A DNA stretch of 29,060 nucleotides from Cyanobacteria bacterium OH_SFB_17. GTDB taxonomy: Bacteria; Cyanobacteriota; Vampirovibrionia; Gastranaerophilales; Gastranaerophilaceae. Position 1 is the stretch's first letter, and each line of letters opens with the position of its first letter. Below are positions 22,152 through 29,060 of the stretch, one piece after another. The stretch is taken from positions 1 through 29,060 of the forward strand of contig JAEWYI010000115.1 in NCBI GenBank assembly GCA_023395735.1, written 5' to 3'. Below the pieces are notes generated by a model that saw nothing but the letters and a program-made list of their open reading frames with translations, was not told the DNA's origin and made no database searches. Both the position numbers and the translations under genes were made by a program.

Positions 22152-23938
22152 GAATTTCAAGCTCAAATTTTAAAAAAGAGAACTATTTTATAAAAAAAAC
22201 CGGACAACAAATGGGGGATATAAAAACAATAATAAAAACTCTTTTTATCTTATTGTTGATGGCTTCTTCATTCTTTTTTCAACCAACTTTGGCTGATACA
22301 CATCAAGCTCAAATAACAAATGTAGGAGCTAATCTTTCAGACAACAATCGAATTATTCGTGTTGCCATTTCTGACACAGGATTCAAAAGTTTTGTCTACA
22401 ACGATATTAATATTGTTGCAACAGGAAAATTTTCTTTGTATGAAAAAAACACCAACAAAAAAATTGCAGACTTTTTCCCTCAAGATGTCGTTAAAATAAA
22501 ACTTGTATCTGGAAAATTTGAAGTTAATTTGAACAATAAAACCATACTAAAAGAAATATCATCACCTATTGTTATCGATTCTCCAACCGGATTTTTGGGA
22601 GTAGAAAACCTTAAAAGAAACAGAAAACAAGCGCTTTATCATGGAAAATTTGAACTAACTGCAAAAAACGACACCCAATTTTATCTAATAAATTTTGTTA
22701 ATCTTGAAGATTACTTAAAAGGCGTTGTGCCTAACGAAATGCCTGTAAGATTTGGGCTAGAAGCATTGAAAGCCCAAGCTATCGCAGCCAGAAATTATGT
22801 TCTTATGCCAAGAACCAGAGCGTTTAAGGAGTTTGACGTTGATGATTCAGTAGCAAGCCAAGTTTATTTTGGAGCAAGCACAGAATGTGAACTTTCAAAC
22901 AAAGCTGTTTTAGAGACAAACGGACTTGTTGCTCTTTACAATTGGAATTTGATTCTTGCACAATACAGCTCTACAGCGGGCGGATACACAGAAAACTACG
23001 AAAACGTTTTTTCTGATCCAAAAACAAAACACTTTCCCTCAAAAGAAAAACCTTATCTAAAAGGGAAACCTGATATTATGAGCGTTCCGCCGTTGGAGAG
23101 AGAAGAAGAAGCTAAACTCTTCTATATGTCTTATCCTGATTCGTATGACATAAAATCTCCCTACTACCGTTGGCAAAAAGAATGGAGCGCGGAAGAATTA
23201 CAAGAAATCCTTGCTAAAAATCTGATAAACCAATCCAAAACCGGATTTGTTTATCCTGCGTTAAAAAATGAAGATATTTTAGGAAAGATTAAAGAATTAA
23301 AAGTCAACAAAAGAGGGGTTTCAGGCAAAATAATGGAGCTTGAAATTGTTACTGAAAACGGAAATTATAAAATTGAAAAAGAACTTGTTATAAGAAGGCT
23401 TTTGACAAAAAATGGCGTCTCACTTCCAAGTGCAAATGTAGTTTTTGAAAATCTGTATGATACAGAACACAATTTGAACAAAATTGTTGCATACGGCGGA
23501 GGCTTTGGACACGGGGTTGGAATGAGTCAATACGGAGCTGGTTTTATGGCTTCATCTCTTCACAAAACTTTCGACAAAATTTTAAAAAGATACTACAGCG
23601 GAATATCTATCACAACACAGCCTATAATCTTGTCAAGCAACATAGAACAATCAACAGTTACACAATCTTTTTATTGCGAAAGTAAAAAAGTAAATTTAAT
23701 TGTTGACAATAAATACCAAATTAAAGAATTTAATGCTAATATAAATAATAAAAAAGTTTCGTTTGAGTTGACAAACAGCTTCCTTCCTTTTAACAGAATA
23801 AGCAAAATTGACATCTCAAGCTACTTAATTCACGGGAAAAACACAATTACATTCTACTTCCCGCAAAATGAAAACAACAAAGCAATAAGATTGTACATCG
23901 AATTATACGAAAAAGATAAAAGTGAATATAATTTTTAA
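22148..23938 (+). CDS. SpoIID/LytB-domain protein (amidase activator or lytic transglycosylase-like)
   Basis: A 596-residue exported protein. The start is taken as ATG 22148, overlapping the cysS stop as ATGA with GGGAAG upstream; an in-frame GTG at 22136 and an ATG near 22211 are alternatives. A hydrophobic signal segment (TLFILLLMASSFFFQPTLA) begins about 26 residues in. The SpoIID region follows: VNLEDYLKGVVPNEMP, FGLEALKAQAIAARNYV, and STAGGYTENYENVFSDPK (~160-300). The second conserved block is GGGFGHGVGMSQYGAGFMA (~455-475), with the Gly/His-rich motif that ends the domain. The C-terminal ~110 residues look like a beta-sandwich. SpoIID cleaves denuded glycan strands in spore formers; the same domain in non-sporulating bacteria has wall-remodelling roles. 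murJ next door fits that. Confidence 0.88.
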   Translation: MRISSSNFKKENYFIKKTGQQMGDIKTIIKTLFILLLMASSFFFQPTLADTHQAQITNVGANLSDNNRIIRVAISDTGFKSFVYNDINIVATGKFSLYEKNTNKKIADFFPQDVVKIKLVSGKFEVNLNNKTILKEISSPIVIDSPTGFLGVENLKRNRKQALYHGKFELTAKNDTQFYLINFVNLEDYLKGVVPNEMPVRFGLEALKAQAIAARNYVLMPRTRAFKEFDVDDSVASQVYFGASTECELSNKAVLETNGLVALYNWNLILAQYSSTAGGYTENYENVFSDPKTKHFPSKEKPYLKGKPDIMSVPPLEREEEAKLFYMSYPDSYDIKSPYYRWQKEWSAEELQEILAKNLINQSKTGFVYPALKNEDILGKIKELKVNKRGVSGKIMELEIVTENGNYKIEKELVIRRLLTKNGVSLPSANVVFENLYDTEHNLNKIVAYGGGFGHGVGMSQYGAGFMASSLHKTFDKILKRYYSGISITTQPIILSSNIEQSTVTQSFYCESKKVNLIVDNKYQIKEFNANINNKKVSFELTNSFLPFNRISKIDISSYLIHGKNTITFYFPQNENNKAIRLYIELYEKDKSEYNF

Positions 23939-23975
23939 CTAAAATTTGAAAAATAAAAGAATAGAGGAAAATAAA

Positions 23976-25607
23976 TTGGCGAGTGAAGAAGCACAGCAAA
24001 CACAAAATACCGATAATGGACCAAGCGTACTAAAGGCTGCATGGCTTATCGCTGTAGTAACAATATTCAGCAAGCTTATTGGATTTATCAGAGACGTTGT
24101 TATTGCAAACTGCTATGGCGCATCTACAGTTTCGGATGCTTATTTTTATGCATATCAGCTACCGGCACTTGCAATTGTATTGCTTGGCGGGGTGGGAGGC
24201 CCTTTTCACAGCGCTACCGTTTCTGTCTTTTCAAAGATTATTCCTTCTTTAAAAGAAAAGGCCAACAAAGAAGTTAACAACCTTTTTAACACATTTTTAA
24301 CGGCAAGTTTCATCGCTTTTGCTGTATTTGCGGTTTTGTGCTTTGTGTTTTCAGACCAGATAATGAGATTTATAATCTCCGGCAACAACCAACAACTAAT
24401 ATCACTCGCAAGTATGCACCTTAAAATAATGTCACCTGTTCTGATTGTGGGCGGAATTGTGGGAATTTACTACGGAATTTTGATAAGCTATCGAGAATTT
24501 ATGCTACCGAACGTTTCTCCTATTTTGATGAGCGGAGTTATCATTCTTATGATAACACTTGTTAAACACGATAACACAGGAGTAATTCTAGCATGGGCAA
24601 CAACAATCGGCGCTCTTTGCCAATTCGTATACCAACTGCCTAAAATCAGAAAGCTTGGCTTTCGACTCAAACCTAACTTTGATTTTTCGAATCCGCACTT
24701 TAAACAAATTTGCGAACTGCTGTTTCCTGCGATTTTAAGTTCTACAATAGGACAAATTTATGTTTATGTAGATATGTTTTTCGCTTCTTCTCTTGCGCCT
24801 GGAGCATGGACTTCGATTGGATATTCAAACAGAATATTCCAATTCCCTGTTGGCATCTTAGGAACTGCTTTTTTGGTTCCGCTTTTTCCAATTTTTGCAA
24901 TGCTTGTATCACAAGGCGATTTTGAAGGGGTTAAAAAATATTTTAACAAAGGCGTTGGAGTTTTATTCTTTGCTGCAGTACCAATGGTTGTAGGCGTCTG
25001 GGTTCTTGGCTATGACGGAATTCGTCTGATATTTGAACGTGGAGCTTTCGATAAACATGCAACATTTATGGTTACTCAGGCACTGTGGTTTTTATCATTA
25101 TCAATGCTTCCTTATGTTTTTAGAGATTCGATAACAAGAGTTTATTATTCGTTCAACGATTCTACTACCCCATTTTTAACAGCACTTTGTTCAATAGTTC
25201 TAAAGTTTTTCCTTAACTGGCTGTTGGTAACAAAACTTGCTATTGGAAGCGGCATCGGAGGAATAACACTTTCAACTTCCCTTGTAACAATGTTTAACGC
25301 TACAATTCTTGCAATATTATTGAAGAAAAAAATAAGACTTGATTATCCAATCTTATTCAAAAATTTAGGGAAAATGCTTGTCGCAGCAAGCATAACATTG
25401 TGTGTGTGCTTAGCTGCAAGCTATTTGTTTAACAATATACAACTGCCTATGAAACTTCTTGAAATCAGCAAAATAGTCTCCATCGGAACGCTATGCTTTG
25501 GATTGTATATATATTTGAACTTGGTTTTAAAAATGGATTACGCTCTTGAATTAAAAACCAGATTTGTAGGGAAAATGCAACAGAAATTTGGAAAGAAAAA
25601 TGATTAG
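23976..25607 (+). CDS. murJ: Lipid II flippase MurJ
   Basis: MurJ moves lipid II across the inner membrane for peptidoglycan synthesis. About 14 transmembrane helices are recognisable across 543 residues. The N-terminal block LIAVVTIFSKLIGFIRDVVI, with the functionally important Arg, is intact. The next motif, GASTVSDAYFYAYQLPALA, and the later FQFPVGILGTAFLVPLFPIFA are diagnostic for MurJ/MviN. I prefer TTG 23976 as start since GAGGA lies at 23964-23968; the upstream in-frame TTG at 23946 has no ribosome binding site and would add ten residues. The stop overlaps the downstream DUF486 start by eight bases. Location after the SpoIID-like gene supports a cell-wall operon. Confidence 0.95.
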   Translation: MASEEAQQTQNTDNGPSVLKAAWLIAVVTIFSKLIGFIRDVVIANCYGASTVSDAYFYAYQLPALAIVLLGGVGGPFHSATVSVFSKIIPSLKEKANKEVNNLFNTFLTASFIAFAVFAVLCFVFSDQIMRFIISGNNQQLISLASMHLKIMSPVLIVGGIVGIYYGILISYREFMLPNVSPILMSGVIILMITLVKHDNTGVILAWATTIGALCQFVYQLPKIRKLGFRLKPNFDFSNPHFKQICELLFPAILSSTIGQIYVYVDMFFASSLAPGAWTSIGYSNRIFQFPVGILGTAFLVPLFPIFAMLVSQGDFEGVKKYFNKGVGVLFFAAVPMVVGVWVLGYDGIRLIFERGAFDKHATFMVTQALWFLSLSMLPYVFRDSITRVYYSFNDSTTPFLTALCSIVLKFFLNWLLVTKLAIGSGIGGITLSTSLVTMFNATILAILLKKKIRLDYPILFKNLGKMLVAASITLCVCLAASYLFNNIQLPMKLLEISKIVSIGTLCFGLYIYLNLVLKMDYALELKTRFVGKMQQKFGKKND

Positions 25608-25941
25608 AAGCTTTGCACCAATTATATTGCTAACCATTTCAAATGTTTTCATGACTTTTGCCTGGTATGGACACCTCAAAGTTAAACACGAAGCTTTGTG
25701 GATTATAATTTTAATCAGCTGGGGAATCGCCTTTTTTGAATACTGTTTTCAAGTTCCTGCAAACAGAATTGGGCACCAATATTTTGAAGCTGCACAGCTA
25801 AAAACAATGCAAGAAGTCATAACTCTTGTTGTGTTTGCCTTTTTTTCAGTATTCTATTTAAAAGAAGGAATCAAATGGAACTACATTGTGGGTTTTTTGT
25901 TGATAATCCTTGCAGTATTTTTTGTTTTTAAAAAATGGTAA
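25600..25941 (+). CDS. DUF486 (DMT-like) small membrane protein
   Basis: A 113-residue hydrophobic protein with four membrane helices: the first (~5-20, PIILLTISNVFMTFAWYGHLK), then WIIILISWGIAFFEYCFQVP, VITLVVFAFFSVFYLKEG, and WNYIVGFLLIILAVFFVFK. The 'ANRIGHQYFEAAQLKTMQEVITL' stretch between helices 2 and 3 is the DUF486 signature. The start at ATG 25600 overlaps murJ by eight bases and has GGAAAG five bases upstream. These proteins belong to the drug/metabolite transporter superfamily, but no substrate has been established. Confidence 0.88.
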   Translation: MIRSFAPIILLTISNVFMTFAWYGHLKVKHEALWIIILISWGIAFFEYCFQVPANRIGHQYFEAAQLKTMQEVITLVVFAFFSVFYLKEGIKWNYIVGFLLIILAVFFVFKKW

Positions 25942-25947
25942 TATAAT
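25942..25947 (+). promoter_or_regulatory. -10 box before the tsaC-like gene
   Basis: Exact TATAAT right after the DUF486 stop codon, 18 bases before the ATG at 25966. No good -35 at standard spacing, so an independent promoter is only possible. Confidence 0.35.
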
Positions 25948-25965
25948 AAATCTTTGGAGAAAATA

Positions 25966-26553
25966 ATGTATTTATCTAGTGAATTAAAAGAACAAATTAA
26001 AGAAACTCTGGACAACGGCGGTGTTATAGCTTATGTAACAGATACTGTCTGGGGGCTTGGCGCTCTGCCTTCAAGCGAAGCAGGAGTGAAAAAAATTTAT
26101 CAAATAAAAAAACGTGAAGCTAAAAAACCTCTGATTCTTATGTCGAGCGAAGTTGAAAATCTTTTGCCTTACGTCAAACCTTTAAATGAAAAAGCTAAAA
26201 CTTTAATCAAAAAACATTTTCCGGGGGCATTAACTCTTGTACTTGAAAAAACAGAACTAGCGCCTGATTACATGACTTCAAATTTTGATACTGTCGGAAT
26301 AAGAGTTCCAAACAACAAGGTTTTTCAAGAAATTTGCGAATGTATTTCTGGAAAAGTTCTTGCCACCACAAGCGCAAATCTTTCTCACGAACCGTCTGCA
26401 AAAACTTACGAGCAAGCTCTTTTAAATATGGAAGGCAAAGCTGATTTGATTATTGAAGATTTTAAGGAAAAAGCAAAAGGGCTTGAATCAACTGTTGCAC
26501 TTATTGTAAATGACGAAATCAAAATTCTAAGACAAGGCGCAATCAATCTTTAA
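25966..26553 (+). CDS. L-threonylcarbamoyladenylate synthase (Sua5/YciO/YrdC family)
   Basis: Makes threonylcarbamoyl-AMP from Thr, bicarbonate and ATP for the t6A37 modification of ANN-decoding tRNAs. A single YrdC domain of 195 residues: GGVIAYVTDTVWGLGALPSS (residues ~15-34), the Lys-rich substrate loop IYQIKKREAKKPLILMSS (~43-60), FPGALTLVLEK (~86-96), VGIRVPNN (~110-117) and TTSANLSHEPSA (~132-143). The start at 25966 has GGAG seven bases upstream; the in-frame TTG at 25954 overlaps that site and is unlikely. The short form lacks the C-terminal Sua5 domain, so the gene is tsaC-like; the YciO paralogue cannot be excluded. Confidence 0.9.
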   Translation: MYLSSELKEQIKETLDNGGVIAYVTDTVWGLGALPSSEAGVKKIYQIKKREAKKPLILMSSEVENLLPYVKPLNEKAKTLIKKHFPGALTLVLEKTELAPDYMTSNFDTVGIRVPNNKVFQEICECISGKVLATTSANLSHEPSAKTYEQALLNMEGKADLIIEDFKEKAKGLESTVALIVNDEIKILRQGAINL

Positions 26554-26758
26554 TAACTTTTTTATTTATCTTAGGGGGGCGTTTTTTCCTTTGAGGCAGA
26601 GCTCAAGCAACTCTCGCTTGCCCACTAACGATTCAGCATGCACATGCATGATTTTTGTAATTTAGTCATGGGGTTGACAAATTTATTTTCATGTTTTATA
26701 ATTGGTATATAAATACCTATTTACCCATTAATAAATTTCACTAGCGAAGGAGAAAGCC
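26554..26758. other. Gap with GC-rich non-coding patch and promoter
   Basis: The 205 bases between the tsaC-like gene and the cupin contain no ORF I would call. Positions ~26571-26655 are clearly richer in G and C than the surroundings, with a run of six Gs (26574-26579), a small hairpin AAGC/GCTT and GCATG repeats. The last third holds a consensus promoter for the cupin gene. Confidence 0.6.
26674..26702 (+). promoter_or_regulatory. Consensus sigma-70 promoter for the cupin gene
   Basis: TTGACA (26674-26679), exactly 17 bases, then TATAAT (26697-26702). Both boxes match consensus perfectly, the best promoter in the window. A ~50-base leader and GAAGGAG follow. Confidence 0.88.
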
Positions 26759-27076
26759 ATGACTAATTTATTCTCAAAGAAAGTATTAAGCCTTAAAGAA
26801 GCGATAGAATATCAGGAAAATTCTATTGTCAGCAAAACAATAACAAACAATACAAACAGCTCATTAACCTTGTTTGCTTTTGACGCAGGGCAGTCTATTG
26901 CATCGCACTCAGCGCCTGTAGATGCGGTTGTTCAAGCAGTTGAGGGCGAAGTCGAAATAACAATTTCAGGTGAAAAATTCATCTTAAAAGAAGGCGATAT
27001 TATTTTGATGCCAAAAGGCGAACCCCATGGATTGGTTGCGCTGACAAAACTAAAAATTGCACTATTTAAAGTTTAA
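26759..27076 (+). CDS. Small cupin-domain protein
   Basis: A 105-residue single-domain cupin. The beta-barrel core covers ~35-105: DAGQSIASHSAPVDAVVQAV, GEVEITISGEKFILKEGDIILM, and PKGEPHGLVA. Possible metal ligands are His50 and His90. The second His of the usual HxH is missing (HSA), and an Asp (55) stands near the Glu position. This class includes small proteins used as stress or redox sensors and sugar/metal binders, so the specific role is open. GAAGGAG lies about six bases before the ATG and an exact sigma-70 promoter is upstream, which predicts strong expression. It stands alone; the next gene has its own upstream region with hairpins. Confidence 0.85.
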   Translation: MTNLFSKKVLSLKEAIEYQENSIVSKTITNNTNSSLTLFAFDAGQSIASHSAPVDAVVQAVEGEVEITISGEKFILKEGDIILMPKGEPHGLVALTKLKIALFKV

Positions 27077-27107
27077 AAATCCAATCCGTCATAGCTGAAT
27101 ACGGAGC

Positions 27108-27215
27108 ATGTCCGAAGAAGTTTTCAAGAAATTGAAAAACTCTTCGGATTTTGCTGTTAAAAAAGAAAAAATTAGCAGCCTAATTATACTTATTGACAAT
27201 GCAATTGAGGAATAA
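27108..27215 (+). CDS. Possible 35-codon ORF (uncertain)
   Basis: An ATG at 27108 opens a 35-residue frame ending TAA 27213-27215, with protein-like composition: a charged amphipathic helix EEVFKKLKNSSDF followed by KISSLIILIDNAIEE. GGAG sits only one base before the ATG, too close to work well, and the first 40 bases coincide with a hairpin. Could be a small protein, a gene remnant or chance. Confidence 0.25.
   Translation: MSEEVFKKLKNSSDFAVKKEKISSLIILIDNAIEE
27111..27179 (+). terminator. Tandem hairpins after the cupin gene
   Basis: The first stem pairs 27111-27127 with 27132-27148 (15 of 17 pairs, outer TCCGAAGA/TCTTCGGA, loop GAAA) and is followed by TTTTG. The second pairs GCTGTTAA (27153-27160) with TTAGCAGC (27172-27179). 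The first could terminate the cupin transcript; the T-run is short. A regulatory leader for the next gene is the alternative. Confidence 0.45.
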
Positions 27216-27252
27216 AAGGGTTATTCTCAAAAAAGAATAAAAAGGAGCAGAC

Positions 27253-28032
27253 ATGGCGAAAAAAATATTATTCATACTTTTTTTGACTGTTTTTGCTGCT
27301 GTCGGATGCTCAAATAATGGCCCGAATGGTGATTTATACGATTCTATTGTCAAAAAAGATAAAATTGTTGTCGGAGTTTCTTTTGATTCAAAACCGTTTA
27401 GCTACAAAGATTTTGATGGGCAAATAAAGGGTCTGGAAGCCGATTTAGCAAGAGAAATAGCAAAAAGGCTACTTGGAGACCCAAAGAAGATTAGCTTCAA
27501 AAATATCGCACCATTTGAGCGGGTCAAGGCCGCAAAAGACGGCGAAGTAGACATGGTTATTTCTACTATGACCATAACCCCTGAAAGAAAAAAATTTGTT
27601 GATTTTTCCAACCCATATTTCATAGCAGGACAAGCTATTGCTGTAAAAAAAGATAGCAGAATAGACTCTCATTTTGATTTAAATAATAAAAAAGTTGTTG
27701 TTGTTCTTGGAACAACAGGAGAAAAAAATATAAAAAGATTTGCACCTAATGCTTTAATTGAAGCTTATGTCAATAATTCGGAAGCAATAAATGCCTTTAA
27801 AAGCGGCTCTGTTGATGCTCTAACTACCGACGATGCACTTTTACAGGGATTTATTATGGATTACCCCAATTATGTATTACTGCCAGAAAGGCTCACTAAA
27901 GAACCTTACGGTATCGCTTTCAGAAAATCAAGGCTTTCAAAAACATTTAAAGAAAATCTAAATGAAGCTTTGAATGATATGAAATATGACGGAACTATAA
28001 ATTCGATAAAAGACAAATGGGGAATTTCTTAA
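27253..28032 (+). CDS. Amino-acid ABC transporter substrate-binding lipoprotein (family 3)
   Basis: A 259-residue extracytoplasmic solute-binding protein. The lipoprotein signal ends in the lipobox AAVGC, with Cys19 as the acylation site. The family 3 (polar amino acid) fold is clear: IVVGVSFDSKPFSYKDFDG (~38-56), GLEADLAREIAKRL, the hinge block FERVKAAKDGEVDMVISTMTIT, PERKKFVDFSNPYF (family signature), and the C-terminal KEPYGIAFRKS with DKWGIS at the end. AAGGAG precedes the ATG. No permease or ATPase gene is next to it, so it depends on a transporter encoded elsewhere, or is an orphan receptor. It converges with the MCE gene with only three bases between the stops. Confidence 0.93.
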   Translation: MAKKILFILFLTVFAAVGCSNNGPNGDLYDSIVKKDKIVVGVSFDSKPFSYKDFDGQIKGLEADLAREIAKRLLGDPKKISFKNIAPFERVKAAKDGEVDMVISTMTITPERKKFVDFSNPYFIAGQAIAVKKDSRIDSHFDLNNKKVVVVLGTTGEKNIKRFAPNALIEAYVNNSEAINAFKSGSVDALTTDDALLQGFIMDYPNYVLLPERLTKEPYGIAFRKSRLSKTFKENLNEALNDMKYDGTINSIKDKWGIS

Positions 28033-28035
28033 TTA

Positions 28036-28971
28036 TCATTTACAAGCGTTTCTTTGACTGCTTTTCTTTGGAACAGCCGTCCCAAATAGGACTCTCATGC
28101 CTGCAAATCTCTTGCCCAATGTCTCATTAATGCCTGCTGTTATTGAATTTATATTATCAGCTGACTCATTGACTTTAGTTATTGTGTCATCGATTTTTTT
28201 TACTGTTTTATCTAAATCCTTTGTTGCATTTGCAATATTTTCAGTAGATGTTTTTATATAAGAAGTTGAATCTTTAACATTTATTGTTGTATCTTTAATC
28301 GTATTTACATCCAAAGAATCGTTCAATTTTTTAGTCGTTTGATTTAGATTTTGAGCCATTTGCGCAAGATTTTTTGTCATTTTTTCTGTATTATTGACAG
28401 ACGCTCTTATACTCGCCCTATTTTCTTCTATAAGTTTAGATGTATTTTGGAAAAAAACTTTCATCTCGTGATTTGCTATTTCCGTGGCATTAAGGGCTTT
28501 TATAACGTGGATAGAAACGATATCTGTCATTCCTGAAACATTTTGCCCGAGCATAAACTGCTCAACGCTTGATTGGCTTATACCTTCTACCATATCACCT
28601 CGTTTTATTAGTCTTAATGAAGGACTTTGCGGATATAAAAATTGCAGATAAAGCTCTCCTGTCGGAAATCTCTCAACATAAGCTGTAATATTTTGCGGAA
28701 GATTAATATCTTTTTGAAAAAGTCTTACCTTGACAATTATATGTTTAAAATCATCATCGGGAGAAATTTTTGTAATATAACCTATTTTAAACCCGTTATA
28801 ATAAGCGCTCATGTTTTTTGTCAAAGGACCAAGTTCATTGAATCTAATTATAATATAGTTTGTAGAGTTATAAATATAAACGCCCAAAACAATCAAACTA
28901 ACAAATAGAAAAATTAATAATTTCTTTTCCCATAGTTTTATTTTATACAAAAAATCTCTGAATTTTATCAT
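28036..28971 (-). CDS. MCE/MlaD-domain protein
   Basis: A 311-residue lipid-transport protein. One N-terminal membrane helix (LIFLFVSLIVLGVYIY, ~19-35) is followed by the MCE/MlaD domain (~45-120). That domain includes ELGPLTKNMSAYYNGFKIGYI (the 'G.v..g.~v.y.Gv.vG.V' strand set), VKVRLFQKDINLP, and ERFPTGELYLQFLYP. The remaining ~190 residues are a long Asn/Thr/Lys-rich coiled coil (NNTEKMTKNLAQMAQNLNQT and later repeats) ending in a short tail. In known systems MlaD-type proteins form hexameric rings between an MlaE permease, an MlaF ATPase and the outer membrane. GAGGA near the ATG lies inside the end of the upstream gene, so an MCE operon continues past the window edge. Confidence 0.88.
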   Translation of the reverse strand: MIKFRDFLYKIKLWEKKLLIFLFVSLIVLGVYIYNSTNYIIIRFNELGPLTKNMSAYYNGFKIGYITKISPDDDFKHIIVKVRLFQKDINLPQNITAYVERFPTGELYLQFLYPQSPSLRLIKRGDMVEGISQSSVEQFMLGQNVSGMTDIVSIHVIKALNATEIANHEMKVFFQNTSKLIEENRASIRASVNNTEKMTKNLAQMAQNLNQTTKKLNDSLDVNTIKDTTINVKDSTSYIKTSTENIANATKDLDKTVKKIDDTITKVNESADNINSITAGINETLGKRFAGMRVLFGTAVPKKSSQRNACK

Positions 28972-28977
28972 AAATAT

Positions 28978-29060
28978 TCAATCCTCATAAACGAACAAAT
29001 AATTTTCATCTAAAACTTCAAAAATTTCTATTATCTTTATGGATAAATCATTAAAATGTA
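28978..29060 (-). CDS. C-terminal end of an upstream gene (partial)
   Basis: On the minus strand one frame stays open from the window edge to TGA (28980-28978), giving 26 codons: HFNDLSIKIIEIFEVLDENY and LFVYED at the end. The GAGGA in its final codons serves as the ribosome binding site of the MCE gene six bases downstream of the stop. The context suggests an MlaF-like ATPase or MlaE-like permease, but too little is visible to identify it. Confidence 0.45.
   Translation of the reverse strand, partial: HFNDLSIKIIEIFEVLDENYLFVYED

Noticed and set aside
24041..24277. Short frame in another register inside murJ
   Set aside because: Cys/Arg-rich translation with no initiation signal, within a clear membrane protein gene.
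1..29060. CRISPR array, tRNA, rRNA, insertion sequence or prophage
   Set aside because: I found no regularly spaced direct repeats, no tRNA-like TTCAA/acceptor pattern, no rRNA segments and no transposase, integrase or phage-like proteins.

Overview
The window is an ordinary-looking chromosomal stretch from an AT-rich bacterium, densely coded on both strands. The gene set points to a diderm or diderm-derived lineage with flagellar rod genes, an MCE/MlaD lipid-transport protein, MurJ, a SpoIID-like amidase activator, RNase Y/YmdB, a type IV pilin-like gene and a GH77 glucanotransferase. My best guess, from gene content and protein 'feel' only, is a non-photosynthetic relative of Cyanobacteria (Vampirovibrionia/Melainabacteria, Gastranaerophilales-like). 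There is no rRNA, tRNA or long conserved marker to prove it. I see no phage, insertion sequence, CRISPR array, toxin-antitoxin pair or defence island.

Layout. 1-5891 (+): YitT-like membrane protein, a 115-residue protein of unknown function with its own terminator, serA, a long 4-alpha-glucanotransferase and an exported TPR/NHL protein. 5893-6756 (-): metF, tail to tail with the previous gene. 6826-9089 (+): cytoplasmic TPR protein, beta-carbonic anhydrase and a glycosyltransferase in one tightly packed run. 9109-11343 (-): four flagellar axial genes (two FlgF/FlgG-like, flgB, flgC) preceded by a sigma-28-like promoter. 11575-12559 (-): rplJ-rplL, behind a structured L10 leader with an apparent attenuator and followed by a perfect bidirectional terminator. 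12907-14384 (+): a 58-residue small protein and ahcY. 14461-15933 (-): pepA. 16188-20664 (+): rny, ymdB, a PHP phosphoesterase, a pilin-like gene and a LOG-family protein. 20757-26553 (+): cysS, spoIID-like, murJ, DUF486 and the threonylcarbamoyl-AMP synthase gene, with overlapping gene ends. 26759-28032 (+): a cupin and an amino-acid-binding lipoprotein. 28036-29060 (-): an MCE protein and the tail of another gene upstream of it.

How the genes fit together. metF and ahcY belong to one-carbon/methionine recycling and serA feeds serine into it. rny and ymdB are commonly adjacent RNA-decay/signalling genes. spoIID-like and murJ both serve the cell wall. Several starts were revised using ribosome binding sites: 6826, 8355, 20053 (TTG), 22148, 23976 (TTG), 25600 and 25966.

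The observations most worth a second look are regulatory or structural. They are the mutually exclusive leader/terminator pairing before rplJ, the exact GCCGATAA box before the flagellar genes, two GC-rich perfect hairpins inside coding regions, the unannotatable 58-residue gene before ahcY, and a paired-hairpin region with a 35-codon ORF before the amino-acid-binding lipoprotein. I did not find a convincing wholly new system.
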